A stretch of DNA of 38,328 nt from Rhizopus sp. PT2906. Taxonomy: Eukaryota > Mucoromycota > Mucoromycetes > Mucorales > Rhizopodaceae. Shown here piece after piece: positions 21,397 through 30,795 of this stretch (position 1 is its first letter; each line of letters starts with the position of its first letter). The stretch spans positions 1 through 38,328 of the forward strand of contig JAMYHX010000421.1 of NCBI GenBank assembly GCA_025529335.1, written 5' to 3'. The notes under the pieces were generated by a model. The model made no database searches, had not been told where the DNA came from, and saw only the letters and a list, made by a program, of their open reading frames with translations. The translations under genes and the position numbers were made by a program.

Positions 21397-21969
21397 ATGG
21401 AGCCTGTCGCATTGGCTAGAATTAAGATTGAAAACGATCCGTTTAAATATAAAACGTACCCTGACACACCACCTATATCACCAAAGATGTCAATTATGAC
21501 GAGCACAGGTAATATATTAACGACAGTGGTATTGCCAGTTGTTTTACCTTTATTTTTTTTTTAATAGATGAAATTGAGATTATTAATTATGAACAAAGCT
21601 CAAACTCAACAGAGGAAGTTTCAGGTATAAACTTAAAATGAATTCTACCTATTCCAATGGTTTACTCATTCTCTTAAACGCAGACAACTACTCAAAACAG
21701 TCAATAATAAATGTAGCAAAAAGCATACTCTTTAAATTGAATCAGCAAATGTTGACCTATTCCAACCTGGTCACTTCACAAACAAACACATATATATGAG
21801 CAAGCCTAGAAAAGATTGCCGAATATTCAAAACATATGCTCCAGTTCCCAATTTGCATTTTGGTTATCCAAAGAGAATGAGCATTTTGGAAAAATCACGA
21901 CAAAAAGAGCGAAAGAAAATGGGCTACCCGTTAAAGGAAGGCTATTATGGTTATTCAATGAAGGAGTAA
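21397..21969 (+). CDS. Hypothetical 130-aa protein
   Basis: Exons 21397-21508, 21568-21624 and 21746-21969 keep phase and give 130 aa. It begins MEPVALARIKIENDPFKYKT and ends with a basic, aromatic tail (MGYPLKEGYYGYSMKE). The last intron would be 121 nt. The nearer acceptor at 21683 gives instead a 94-aa protein ending QTNTYI, whose stop overlaps the ATG of the other reading (ATGA at 21796). I prefer the longer model because its tail (KDCRIFKTYAPVPNLHFGYP) has coding character. No domain, signal peptide or membrane segment is visible. Function unknown. Confidence 0.4.
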
Positions 21970-22193
21970 AAGGTAAAAAACATTAATCTTAGGTTATAGT
22001 TTTGTTTGTATTTCCAAAGCCAAATAACTTGATGAATTCATTTTTTCTAACTGCTACAAGCTATTCGATAGCGCACAAACTGAAGACAGATTGAGTAAAG
22101 AAAAGGTCCATCCCCCTCCTCGCCAACCAGATTGTAAATTTTTCTTTGTCCAAAATATATGGAAGACGTGGTTATTCTGAACAATAAAGCATA

Positions 22194-22360
22194 TATATTC
22201 TACTTTACATTCCTCTATCGCATTTGATGAGAATAAGAATACTGAAAACAAAAATAGAGAAAATGACCACGCTGACGATATTAAATAGAAAGAGCAATCA
22301 TATGTTCTCCCTATAAAATTCCCATTCAAATCTTATTAGTAATATTCAATTCTTCTTAAC
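22194..22360 (+). repeat. Promoter-like dispersed repeat, copy 2 (diverged)
   Basis: It keeps the order of the other copies: ATTCTACTTTACATTCCTCT, then ATCGCATTTGATGAGAATAA, then ATACTGAAAAC, a GACCACGCTGACGATATTAAATAG block, and AATATTCAATTCTTCTTAAC. It is clearly more diverged than copies 1 and 3 are from each other. It lies just before coding exons on the same strand. Confidence 0.65.
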
Positions 22361-22407
22361 TTTGCTAGCTAACGACTTAATGGTCATTTAAAGTACTAGG
22401 CGGTTGA

Positions 22408-23006
22408 CTACAACATATTGCGCACAACGAAGAAGTTGACGATTGTGCCGATTCTGTTCTTGTTGGTCCTCAGAAGGAAGCGGCATCCTTTATCCGAAGA
22501 AAGACCAGGGCCGACTTTGGTCATCCATTTAAGGCTTGCCTGTAAACATCACTCACACTTACAACACCATTTCCTCCAAAAGCATCTTCTTCCCAACTAC
22601 ATCCAAGTCAGCCATAAAAGATGCAAGATTACTTGATCAGTATATAAAAGGAGAACTTTGGCAAACCGCTAAATGTTTGTCAGCAAAATATATCAAGAGA
22701 TAAGCTACATGCCTCAGTACCCTCTGTCGTTTAGGAACACGAATAATCTTCAAGCAGTATCCTCCTCGTTGCTAAATGCATTCACACGCAAAAAGTTCGA
22801 ACAAGGAAGACGTATGTATGTTTGCAGTAAAGATCGAAATCTTGGAAGGAAAATAACTTACATATTCTGATGAACTTATCGAAAGGTACATTATAGATCT
22901 CAAGGACAGAGATGAACTGGAATTTGGGAGACTTGATAAGAAACAGATGAAGAAAGATATGCCTGTTCATATACGAGAACACGCTTGCTGGAACAATCCA
23001 CTATAA
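22408..23006 (+). pseudogene. Unrecognised multi-exon gene, possibly decayed
   Basis: Several segments have clear coding character: DDCADSVLVGPQKEAASFIR and RKTRADFGHPFKACL (22408-22541); then, after a possible 41-nt intron 22542-22582, IFFPTTSKSAIKDARLLDQY and IKGELWQTAK; then SSSLLNAFTRKKFEQGR (about 22770-22811); and finally DLKDRDELEFGRLDKKQMKK to VHIREHACWNNPL and TAA at 23004-23006. Good donors exist (GTATGT at 22812). The joins between the middle segments are ambiguous and I found no start codon, so it is either an intron-rich gene or a broken one. It lies directly downstream of repeat copy 2. No family recognised. Confidence 0.35.
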
Positions 23007-23468
23007 AAATAAATCCTTAGCAAAAACAGCATGTTAACCATTTAAAAAAATCTTATGCGCTTAATCTTTAATTATTTTTAAAATCATACATGTATGAACC
23101 AATGCTACGAGCTCATTTAAAATCAACTTGACCATAAATACAAAAGGGAAAGTTTGAATGCTTTTTTTTTGAACGTAAATGAGGAGACAAAGAAAATGTT
23201 GTTTGCCAAGTGAGGATTAATACGTTGGATTTCTTTACTGTGTTTATTAGAAGAAACTAATGAAGAGTACACCACACTAGTGTGGTGTATAATTAATCAA
23301 TGATAGAGGAACTGGTATTATTCTTGAATGTCATTCGTGTTTATAAACATCATGCATATTTGTTTATCCAGTCTTGACCAATAGACGATATTAGAAATTC
23401 GTAATCGTCATCTCTCTTTATAAATATTTAGGGAGTACGTTTTTTTGTTCTTTCTTCTAAACTGTTAA
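23007..23468. other. Intergenic with a perfect palindrome
   Basis: AT-rich DNA. Apart from the palindrome at 23268-23289, it holds a TATA-like TTTATAAATA near 23417-23427, some 45-50 bp before the ATG of the next small gene. Confidence 0.35.
23268..23289. repeat. Perfect 22-bp palindrome
   Basis: The sequence is its own reverse complement over 22 bp with no spacer: half-site TACACCACACT and its mirror, centred on CTAG. It could be a dimer binding site or a cruciform-forming element. Confidence 0.85.
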
Positions 23469-23871
23469 ATGTTGTCAGCTGACTCTTTATTGTTTGTCGC
23501 TTATATGTAAGTAAAATATTTAAAGCAAACGATAGCAATACTGAAAGTCAATCAAAATTAATACAGACGTGCAAAACAACAGCTTCTTTGCAAATAACTT
23601 CATTGATCAATGGTCATTCAACCATTTCTTACGCGCCCAAGGACAATTTCAACAATTGTCCTTGAAGGACATTAAGTCATTGAAACAGGAGTATGTCAAT
23701 AGCCTGTTTTCTTTGCAAAGCAAAGCAATCTTAGATGCTTCGCTGCAATCTTATGTTTGCAAGCTAATCAATACAAAAGTAACGAAATTTACAAAAGAAA
23801 ATAAAGATGGCAATACTGAAAACCAATTGAAATATGTAGCATACGAATGCAGACTTCATAATCATACTTAA
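23469..23871 (+). CDS. Hypothetical 108-aa protein
   Basis: Two exons, 23469-23506 and 23583-23871, give 108 aa: MLSADSLLFVAYIFFANNFI at the start, then a polar, Gln-rich helical stretch (FLRAQGQFQQLSLKDIKSLK, SKAILDASLQSYVCKLINTK) and a Lys-rich end. The donor GTAAGT is strong. The acceptor at 23582 restores phase, while a nearer CAG at 23571-23573 does not. A TATA-like sequence is upstream. A 70-codon hydrophobic frame on the other strand (23764-23976) is taken as a shadow. Function unknown. Confidence 0.35.
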
Positions 23872-24048
23872 TGATTTGAAAACACCAAAAATCAATATTG
23901 TAAACTCTATAATAAACAATTCCAGCATTATCTCTGCTAAAGGCAGCTCCACTATTGCTTGACAAGCAAGGGCCAAGGTAATTGTTGTATTCAGCTTTAG
24001 CGTTATTGTAAAAAAGACTATTAAGTCGATGACTTGCGAATTAGATTA

Positions 24049-24273
24049 TTTATTAAGAAGAGCTGAATATTATTAAAATAAGACGCGTAAGCGTTTTATA
24101 GGGGTAGAGAATCTATGGCTACTATTTATATTAATGTGGTCAGTGTGATTATTTGCCAATGTTGTCAGTACTCTTTCTGTATTCTTATCAGATACGATAG
24201 ATGAATGTTAAGTAGAATGTATGCTCTACTGTAATATTATACTCAAGTTATTATAATGACTTATATCAAACAC
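24049..24273 (-). repeat. Promoter-like dispersed repeat, copy 3 (inverted)
   Basis: Reverse complement of copy 1 over about 225 bp, near-identical in the core (TTGGCAAATAATCACACTGA, then CCACATTAATATAAATAG, then GCCATAGATTCTCT). The outer boundary GTGTTTGATATAA is the same as in copy 1, and flanks beyond it differ. On its strand it points toward 24000-23500, where I see no convincing minus-strand gene. Confidence 0.85.
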
Positions 24274-24516
24274 TTCAGTAATAGTTGCTTAAATGCGGAT
24301 CTTTTAGATATGTCACTAATGATAAACGTACACAGGGCAAGCGTAAGTTGGATACTTGCGAAAATGGTAAAGTTACTACTTACATTCTAACCTGAACACA
24401 TTCACTGATATTCTCTGTCAACTTTAGAACATGCCATATCAATACAAAGGAACAAAAAAATATTCAGTTTCATAAAACCAGCTACGCCTGGAATTCAATA
24501 CAATTTAAATTGTCCA

Positions 24517-25647
24517 ATGGTTGAACAAAAGGAGAAAGTCGCAATTGCTCCTGTTGTACTCGTAAAGATCCGCGATAACTGTTCTTGTGACAACGAAGAA
24601 GTCAACAAAGAGTATTTTCAAAGCATGATCCAGCAAAGTACATTTAGCTGCTTGAAGAAAACCCCTGCTGCTAGACAGTTCTTGCTCAACGCATTAGAGC
24701 AGCCTTTGGAAAAATTGCTCTTCTGGCTTGGAAGCAATGGCTTCGACACCTCCTCTGACGAAGAGCTAAAAGCTACCCTGTTTGTTCGTCTGGTGTTGAG
24801 CGACTACTATGCTAACTGTATAAAGCCAGTTAGTATGACGATCAATAATGAAAGGACTCCTTTTGTGGAGTATGTGGTGCCTCTATTGAAGTATTTCAGT
24901 GCTGCCTACAGCACCATATCTTTCCAATGGTAAAAAGCATTAATCAATATGACTTCTAAGCATAGTTACTTACCTTTAGTCTTGTTAATTTAGGTGCAAG
25001 AAAGGCCTGGAAACAAACAGGTATGCTTCCTTGTATCATACCGACATCATAGAAAGAAAGCGCCTTGCCGACGGTGTCGGATACATCGCAGCAGAGCAGT
25101 CGGAGGCTCTGCTTGTGGAGTCGTCGGGGTAATATATACAAACTCATACAATAATGATACTATGATATGAATTGACTGTACTAATATATATTCACATATA
25201 TAGTGAGGATGACGACTCGCACAAAAGCGAAGATACGCTGAAGCTGCTGGAGTGCAGCATCCGAGCCTTGAAGCTCGAAATGGAGAAATATAAGGGTTCC
25301 TCTTTGGAAACGTTTAAGCAACGACGTTTCTTGACGTGCTTGTACGCTGGTAACAAGTTGACACTTATGAGTACTTCCCTTGTAGATGCTGATCGCTGGA
25401 GGTACATTACTATAAGGGAAGCAATTGTTCCCAGGACTTGGGCAGAACGCTATTCCTGGGGAAAAGCTTTCGAGCTAATGTTCTGTCTCCGGGTAAGTGA
25501 TTTTTACAGCTGTATAAATTTGGCTAATTAACATGTTTATGTTACTAGGATTTGTTAGAGGAACAAAGAAGGGTCTCGGAGCTGCTGTTAAAGGAAGAAA
25601 ATGGCTGGATAGAAAATGGAGAAACCATTTTCAATAAAATGAAATAA
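24517..25647 (+). CDS. Lineage-specific protein of 311 aa, function unknown
   Basis: Four exons, 24517-24929, 24994-25128, 25204-25492 and 25549-25647, keep phase throughout and give 311 aa. The N-terminal part is helical (FLLNALEQPLEKLLFWLGSN). The middle holds KRLADGVGYIAAEQSEALLV followed by ESSGEDDDSHKSEDTLKLLE. The C-terminal part (FKQRRFLTCLYAGNKLTLMS, RYITIREAIVPRTWAERYSW) ends in charged helices. From memory, the D-G-V ... L-x-E-S-S-G segment followed by a Lys/Leu helix resembles a large family of uncharacterised Mucoromycota proteins; the spacing recalls the D ... E-x-(K/S) core of restriction-endonuclease folds. That link is speculative. No signal peptide or membrane segment is visible. 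It appears intact amid decayed neighbours. Confidence 0.7.
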
Positions 25648-26099
25648 AAAAAAAATGTTCATAACAAACACTGTATTCATCAAATAATCTATGCATTTTC
25701 ACCGTTGATAGCAATGAGGTTTTTAGTTACATCTCGCATTCTTTGAACTGACCAGGGCAAAAAAGATGCATTTTAATATTTATGAGTAAATAAACGTATT
25801 CATCAAGGAAAAGACTTATTTCCAAAGATCGAATATATGCTTGGTACTGGTTTTCAAGTTAAATCGCACATAAACAATATTCAAGGCAATATAGCTAGAG
25901 CCCATGAAGAACCCTGTGACAATGTTCAAGTCTATAATGTCTCCAAAAACTGCTAAACTTCTCTAAAGTCCTGCTAAACATCTTAGGTAAAAGGGGCAAG
26001 TGTAGGAAGAACACAGCTTGAAAGCTGTTTCAAAGGGGAGGGAGAAAAGCTTTGAAGCAAAAGTGGTATCCTGTTCAAATCTGGTATACATGATCTAGA
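25648..26099. other. Intergenic, no supported gene
   Basis: AT-rich DNA after the 311-aa gene, with no coding, RNA or repeat signal that I can support. Confidence 0.35.
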
Positions 26100-26532
26100 C
26101 TCATATGGGAAATATGCAAGGACAATGTGCTTCAAATCAATGACGAGTATCTTGATGAAGCTGCCAAAATAGCCCTTTGAGACATGATATACCATCTGGT
26201 GGCAACAAATCTAGACAAAGTGAGCAAACATTACATGGTATTTGAAAACGTTTTCTTGGTATACTTTTTCTACTAATTTTCTTTTCCAGGGCTTGGTCTG
26301 GTGCTCTTCACCATGGGCGTACCAATTGAAGCTTTGGTGGAAAAAGTTACCAGACTCCAGTTCCCCGACATGACAAGAAACATCTATGCTGGCTTTCTTC
26401 CTCTTTTGGAATCTATGCGATGTGGCAAGAAGCTAATGGAAGACATAGTAAAAGTGGTGGATAGCAGCGAGCACAAGTTTTTCGCGCTTGCCGCAGCACA
26501 GGAACAAGACTGTCTAAATGGCCGCTACTTTT
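26100..26532 (+). pseudogene. Fragment of an unrecognised gene with a stop and a frame break
   Basis: Upstream part: IWEICKDNVLQINDEYLDEA then AKIAL, an in-frame TGA, then DMIYHLVATNLDKVSKHYM and a donor at about 26237. Downstream part, bounded by acceptor TTTTCCAG (26289) and donor GTAAGT (26533): LGLVLFTMGVPIEALVEKVT, RLQFPDMTRNIYAGFLPLLE and KKLMEDIVKVVDSSEHKFFA. The two parts do not join in phase. Both look like real protein, so this is most likely a decayed gene. I do not recognise the family. Confidence 0.4.
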
Positions 26533-27148
26533 GTAAGTAAATTCTTTTAATGTACCATTAATAAACATAATCTATTTCAACAATGCCAACACTAAGTGTA
26601 ACTAGAGCTGTAACTATAAAAGTGTCTGTCGTATATCTCAAGAGTGCTGTTCTTATCTGCGACTTTGGCTTCCAAGGATAGAACAATAAAAGGAGCGTTT
26701 TTTTAAATTTCAAAAGAGATTCAAATCCTCTCTACCTGATCTTTGTTATCAGCAACACAAACTATATCATCCTCTTAATTAAATTGTACCTAGTTGCTCT
26801 ATTTGATTACATATCGCAAGATTAAAAAAATAAATAAAACAGCCGCCACAAGTTTATCGTAGTAATAATAATAGGAACTATAGATCAAACCAAGTGTATT
26901 ATTCAATCATTAGACGCTCATTGATACTTTCACAAGTGTAGAAGAGTATTTGATTCAACAGCCAATCTATTGTCAGTATAGCAGCCTGCACGTATAAAAA
27001 AATGGCTACACCAAATTATATACCAAGCCTCAATGTAACCACAGATTCAATGAGGCTAAAGAAAGTGTAATACAAAAAGCTTAAATATCATTGTGCATCT
27101 GATTTCCCTTTCATCTCTCTTTTCTCTTTTTCATATTATTAAAATAAA
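26533..27148. other. 5' flank of the TVP15-like gene
   Basis: AT-rich. CGTATAAAAA at 26991-27000 is a TATA-like element about 150 bp before the ATG, and a pyrimidine-rich stretch (about 27105-27135) directly precedes the start, as in several other genes here. Otherwise empty. Confidence 0.4.
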
Positions 27149-28089
27149 ATGGCAAACGTAGCGATCGATGCATACAAGTGCCTTAACGTTCTTGCCCTCA
27201 TAGGGTTCCTTCTTAATTTTATCGGCGACTTTGTTATAATATATCGTATGTTGATCCTCCCATATTATTGCATTTTCTTCTAACCGTCTTTTCGTGATTA
27301 GCTTTATGGTATTTTATTATACCTGGTGTATTCAAGCTGTGAGATTATATATAATTGACATGTAGAATTTTGCTGATCTAATATTATAAAAGTTTACTTT
27401 TCCTTGCTCTTTGCGTTGTTGAATTCACCCAGATTCCCGTATACACCAAACACTGGTCCTTCTTGTATAGTTTCCTTGGTCGAGCCTTGTGTAAGTCGGT
27501 TGTGTTTGTTTATTCTGTGTTCTAACCTTATGTATTAGTTTACATTGTGTAAGTAACAGAGGCTTTTTTATTGCAGAAAAAAAAACTTACTTGTATACAC
27601 GTAGCTTTTCCATGATCTTTATATCTGTAACAACGATTGGATTTGCTGGTTCTATTATTGTAAGCTATATAGCATAAGTCTTGGTTATTTAATCTAAACA
27701 TATCATAGATTGTATTCTGTGGTGTAGTCTATCTTGTTCTTCACTTTGTTCTTCCAGGAAAAGAGCCTGCTCACATGTCTTATTCCACTTTTCTTACAAT
27801 TGTTGGAGGCAGTGGTAACTTGCCCACAGCCAATGTTAATGTTCAACAAACTCAATTACAACAGCAGCATCTTCCTCCTCCAACTGCTAATGGTCAACAA
27901 TATCCATTTGTTCATCAATCCCCTTTGCCCGCTCATCAAGCTGTCAACCCATCTCCTTTGCCTGCTCACCAAGTCATCAGCCAAGTTCCAAGCCCTGCTC
28001 CTTATCATGAACAACAACATGTTGCATCATCTCCAATGCAATCACCAGCTACATATGATAGCCAAGAGAAGGTGGAGGTTTCTCATTAA
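27149..28089 (+). CDS. COPI-associated / TVP15-like four-helix Golgi membrane protein with Pro/Gln-rich tail
   Basis: Six exons (27149-27245, 27302-27338, 27393-27490, 27539-27548, 27605-27659, 27709-28089) give 225 aa. Four hydrophobic segments are visible: LNVLALIGFLLNFIGDFVII, LWYFIIPGVFKLLLFLALCV, a third around FLYSFLGRALFYIVFSMIFI, and IIIVFCGVVYLVLHFVL. The signature E-F-x-Q-I-P followed by S-F-L-x-S-F-[LI]-G-R-x-L-F-Y-I fits the COPI-associated (TVP15) family of Golgi proteins involved in vesicle traffic. The C-terminal 90 residues are a soluble Gln/Pro/His-rich tail with repeats of SPLPAHQ, absent from short yeast TVP15. Exon 4 is only 10 nt, yet it supplies the conserved FYI and restores phase. 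Confidence 0.82.
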
Positions 28090-28179
28090 TGCCTTTATAT
28101 ATATGAATAGTTGCTTTGATTTATCCATTACTATTATTACTATTTTAATTACTACTCACATAACTGCTTATATTTTATC

Positions 28180-28185
28180 AATAAA
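28180..28185 (+). terminator. AATAAA polyadenylation signal of the TVP15-like gene
   Basis: Canonical hexamer 90 nt after the stop, within AT-rich DNA. Use is inferred. Confidence 0.4.
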
Positions 28186-28313
28186 TATACAGAAAATTTA
28201 CTCGTTGTTTGTTTCCAAAGTGAGCCATGCGACTATTATATAAATCAAGTAAAATATACATAAATTATTTATTGTAAACAGAAGCAGACATTCATATATA
28301 CAAAGGGAACAAC

Positions 28314-30677
28314 TCAGGTGATCTGTCGACTACGTATCTTGAGCTTAATGCGACATATTTGAGAGTCAATCGAATCAAGACGAGATTCTATTTCTTCTCT
28401 TCTTCTGCGAACAATAGCATTACCTCCACTAGAAGGAGCCTTACTGTACTCTGCTTGGAGCTAAACAGTGATGATAGGGTTATTATAAGACAAAGTGTCA
28501 ATATCGGTAGACTTACAATTTCTTTTTCTCTTTGCAACGCTCGAAGCTGTAGATCCAAGTCAGCACCTGATCCATTACTCTCGTTTTTCTTTTCTGTCGC
28601 TTCATTTGTCTTTTTCTCTGGCTTTTCTTGATTTGCAGCTGATGCCGTTTCTGACTCCTTTGCTGTCTTGCCCGTTACTTCACTTATCTTTTTAGAAGGT
28701 GCCTTGTTATTGACTGAAGGAGCCTGTCGTTGTTGTCTTTGCTTTACCTTGAAGTCAGGCACGACTAAATCAAGTGAACTATACATGTACAAATGTTGGC
28801 AAAATATTGTTATGAGGTTCTTTCTTACACTGTAGGAGAGAGCGTTGAAGATAAATTAGGATCATCACTAAACACGCCCATACGCAAAAACTGCTCCATG
28901 GTTGATTTCAATAAACGCACTTGGTTCTGTGAATGGCGTAGTTGAACTGCAAGGGATTTGTCACTGGTTTTTCCAGCATCAATCGAAGAACGACTGTGTC
29001 TTCTAAGATCTCTTGTTTCTTTTTCTTTTTCTTCTAGTGTTGATTTTAAGTCTTTGTTTTGATTTTCTAACTTTCTTTAGGTAGATGTTAAAGATAGACT
29101 TTTGGGGACAGCGTATGTTTTTGTTACCTTATATATTCTGTAGCATCATTCAATTTGTCCATAGTTGAAGACAAATCATCTTGAAATCTTTCTTTCATAG
29201 TCTATTTGATGTAGTACAAGTGGTTGATAAAACAATAGACCTAGTTTATTTCTAACCTACCTTTTCATGGTCTAATTTCTTTTTCAATTCTGAATTTTGT
29301 GCAGTTAGCTCCTCTACACTCTGTGATAGAAATGTGACATCTTTATTGATAGCTACGACAGATGGTTACTTTTCTCTCTTATAGCACATCATATTCTCCT
29401 TTACCTTCTTTCTGCTTCTGGAGTGCTCTTACGATAGCCTTTTCTTTTTCCAGCATTTTTTTGAGATGTTCACACTTTGCATCAGTTGCTACATTGCTAT
29501 CAATAGACTTGGCACTATCGATACGTTTGATTATATCGCCTCCTTGAGTTGATTCAGAAGAAGTATCTGTATCTACTTGTTGTTGTTGTTGTTGTTGTTG
29601 GTGATGCTGCATGATGTACTGATGGAGCAACAAATGTTCATCTAATGATAAGGGAAACAACTCTGTATTATCTGTACTGTACAAGTCATGTTCTGATAAC
29701 CTTTTATGTAGACGATAGTTTGCAATCTTGCGTGATATGGGGCTATACGTATCTGATGAATCGCATATGGGCTTTCTGGTTGTTGTATAATCATCCATAC
29801 ACGAGTCTACAAAAGATAAGGGTCGTTGTTTCCCCTGTTGAAATTGATGTGCGTTGATAATAATTGGACGAAGACCACTATGAGAGGTAGCAGAACGCAA
29901 ACGTCGTGATGCTGCTGTAGAAGGTGGTTGAGCTGTTTTGGTAGCCAAGCCATTTTCCTCCTCCTCTACTTCAGACATGCGTGGCTCAGGTGTACCTGTT
30001 GCCGCAGGTGTCACAGGCGGTGACGGTAACGCAAATTCAACTTTTAATTCTTTTATCGTCTTTTCTTCTTTTTCGTCATGAACAGATTTTTGGTTTTGTA
30101 TTTGCTGGTCTGCTACAAGTTTCTCCAACTGCTCTTGAAGTATTTGAGTCTGCATTGTATCAGACATGACTGCGGGTGATTCAACCTTTTTTGGAGATTG
30201 TGGGCTATTTGCTACGGATGATCGACGACTTTGCCTCATTTTAAATGCTGCAGTTTGTGATGAAGTCGACATTTTGCTTCGGTCACTGGTGGCATCATTT
30301 CTGGAAGGCTTTTGAGGATCTTGTTCTATCAAAAAGGATGTTATATGTCTATTCTATGTAATTCATAATTGGTTTCGCGCGTTTCATCATTTGTACCTTG
30401 TCGACGGTTACTAAGAAAGGCACTTTATGAAAGTCAGCTTTTTTGTTTATGTCTTTTCAATCACGTACCTTAAACCTGTATTTTTCATCTTCTTTTGTGA
30501 ATCCGCTGTAACTACAAAGTGATATTAGCCTAAAAGGAGAAAGAAGACATTGACCCTGCTTATTTTTATATTACCAATAGTTTGCTCAGTGTCTATATTA
30601 GCATTTTTGTTGTTGTTTAAATGAAGTTTTCTTAGAATTTTCTGTGTTGCAGAGGTTGGTTTAGTTGTAGTAGACAT
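28314..30677 (-). CDS. Long coiled-coil protein, function unknown
   Basis: Nine exons (30575-30677, 30469-30511, 30397-30410, 29405-30325, 29261-29352, 29128-29201, 28829-29074, 28517-28778, 28314-28460) sum to 633 aa. It starts MSTTTKPTSATQKILRKLHL. Residues about 60-300 are low-complexity (Ser, Gln, Pro; a seven-Gln run). Then come heptad-rich helices: HLKKMLEKEKAIVRALQKQK, QSVEELTAQNSELKKKLDHE, RFQDDLSSTMDKLNDATEYI and KLENQNKDLKSTLEEKEKE. After a Lys/Glu-rich linker it ends with YSKAPSSGGNAIVRRRREEI followed by ESRLDSIDSQICRIKLKIRS, a compact, conserved-looking helix. Exon 3 is 14 nt. I do not recognise the family; a cytoskeletal or trafficking scaffold is a guess from the coiled coils. 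Confidence 0.8.
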
Positions 30678-30795
30678 AAAGAAAAAAGAAGAAAAACAAA
30701 AAAGCAAATAAAGAAAAAACAAGAATAACTGTATACCAATTTTTATTCTGTATACTTTAAGGAGGGGCTTCTTTTACTCCTTAAAAAAAGTAAGC

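Noticed and set aside
23764..23976. Minus-strand hydrophobic 70-aa frame downstream of repeat copy 3
   Set aside because: Antisense to a better-supported plus-strand two-exon gene; hydrophobicity arises from complementing Lys/Asn codons.
26715..26745. tRNA T-arm-like GATTCAAATCC
   Set aside because: No D-arm, anticodon arm or acceptor pairing could be found upstream.
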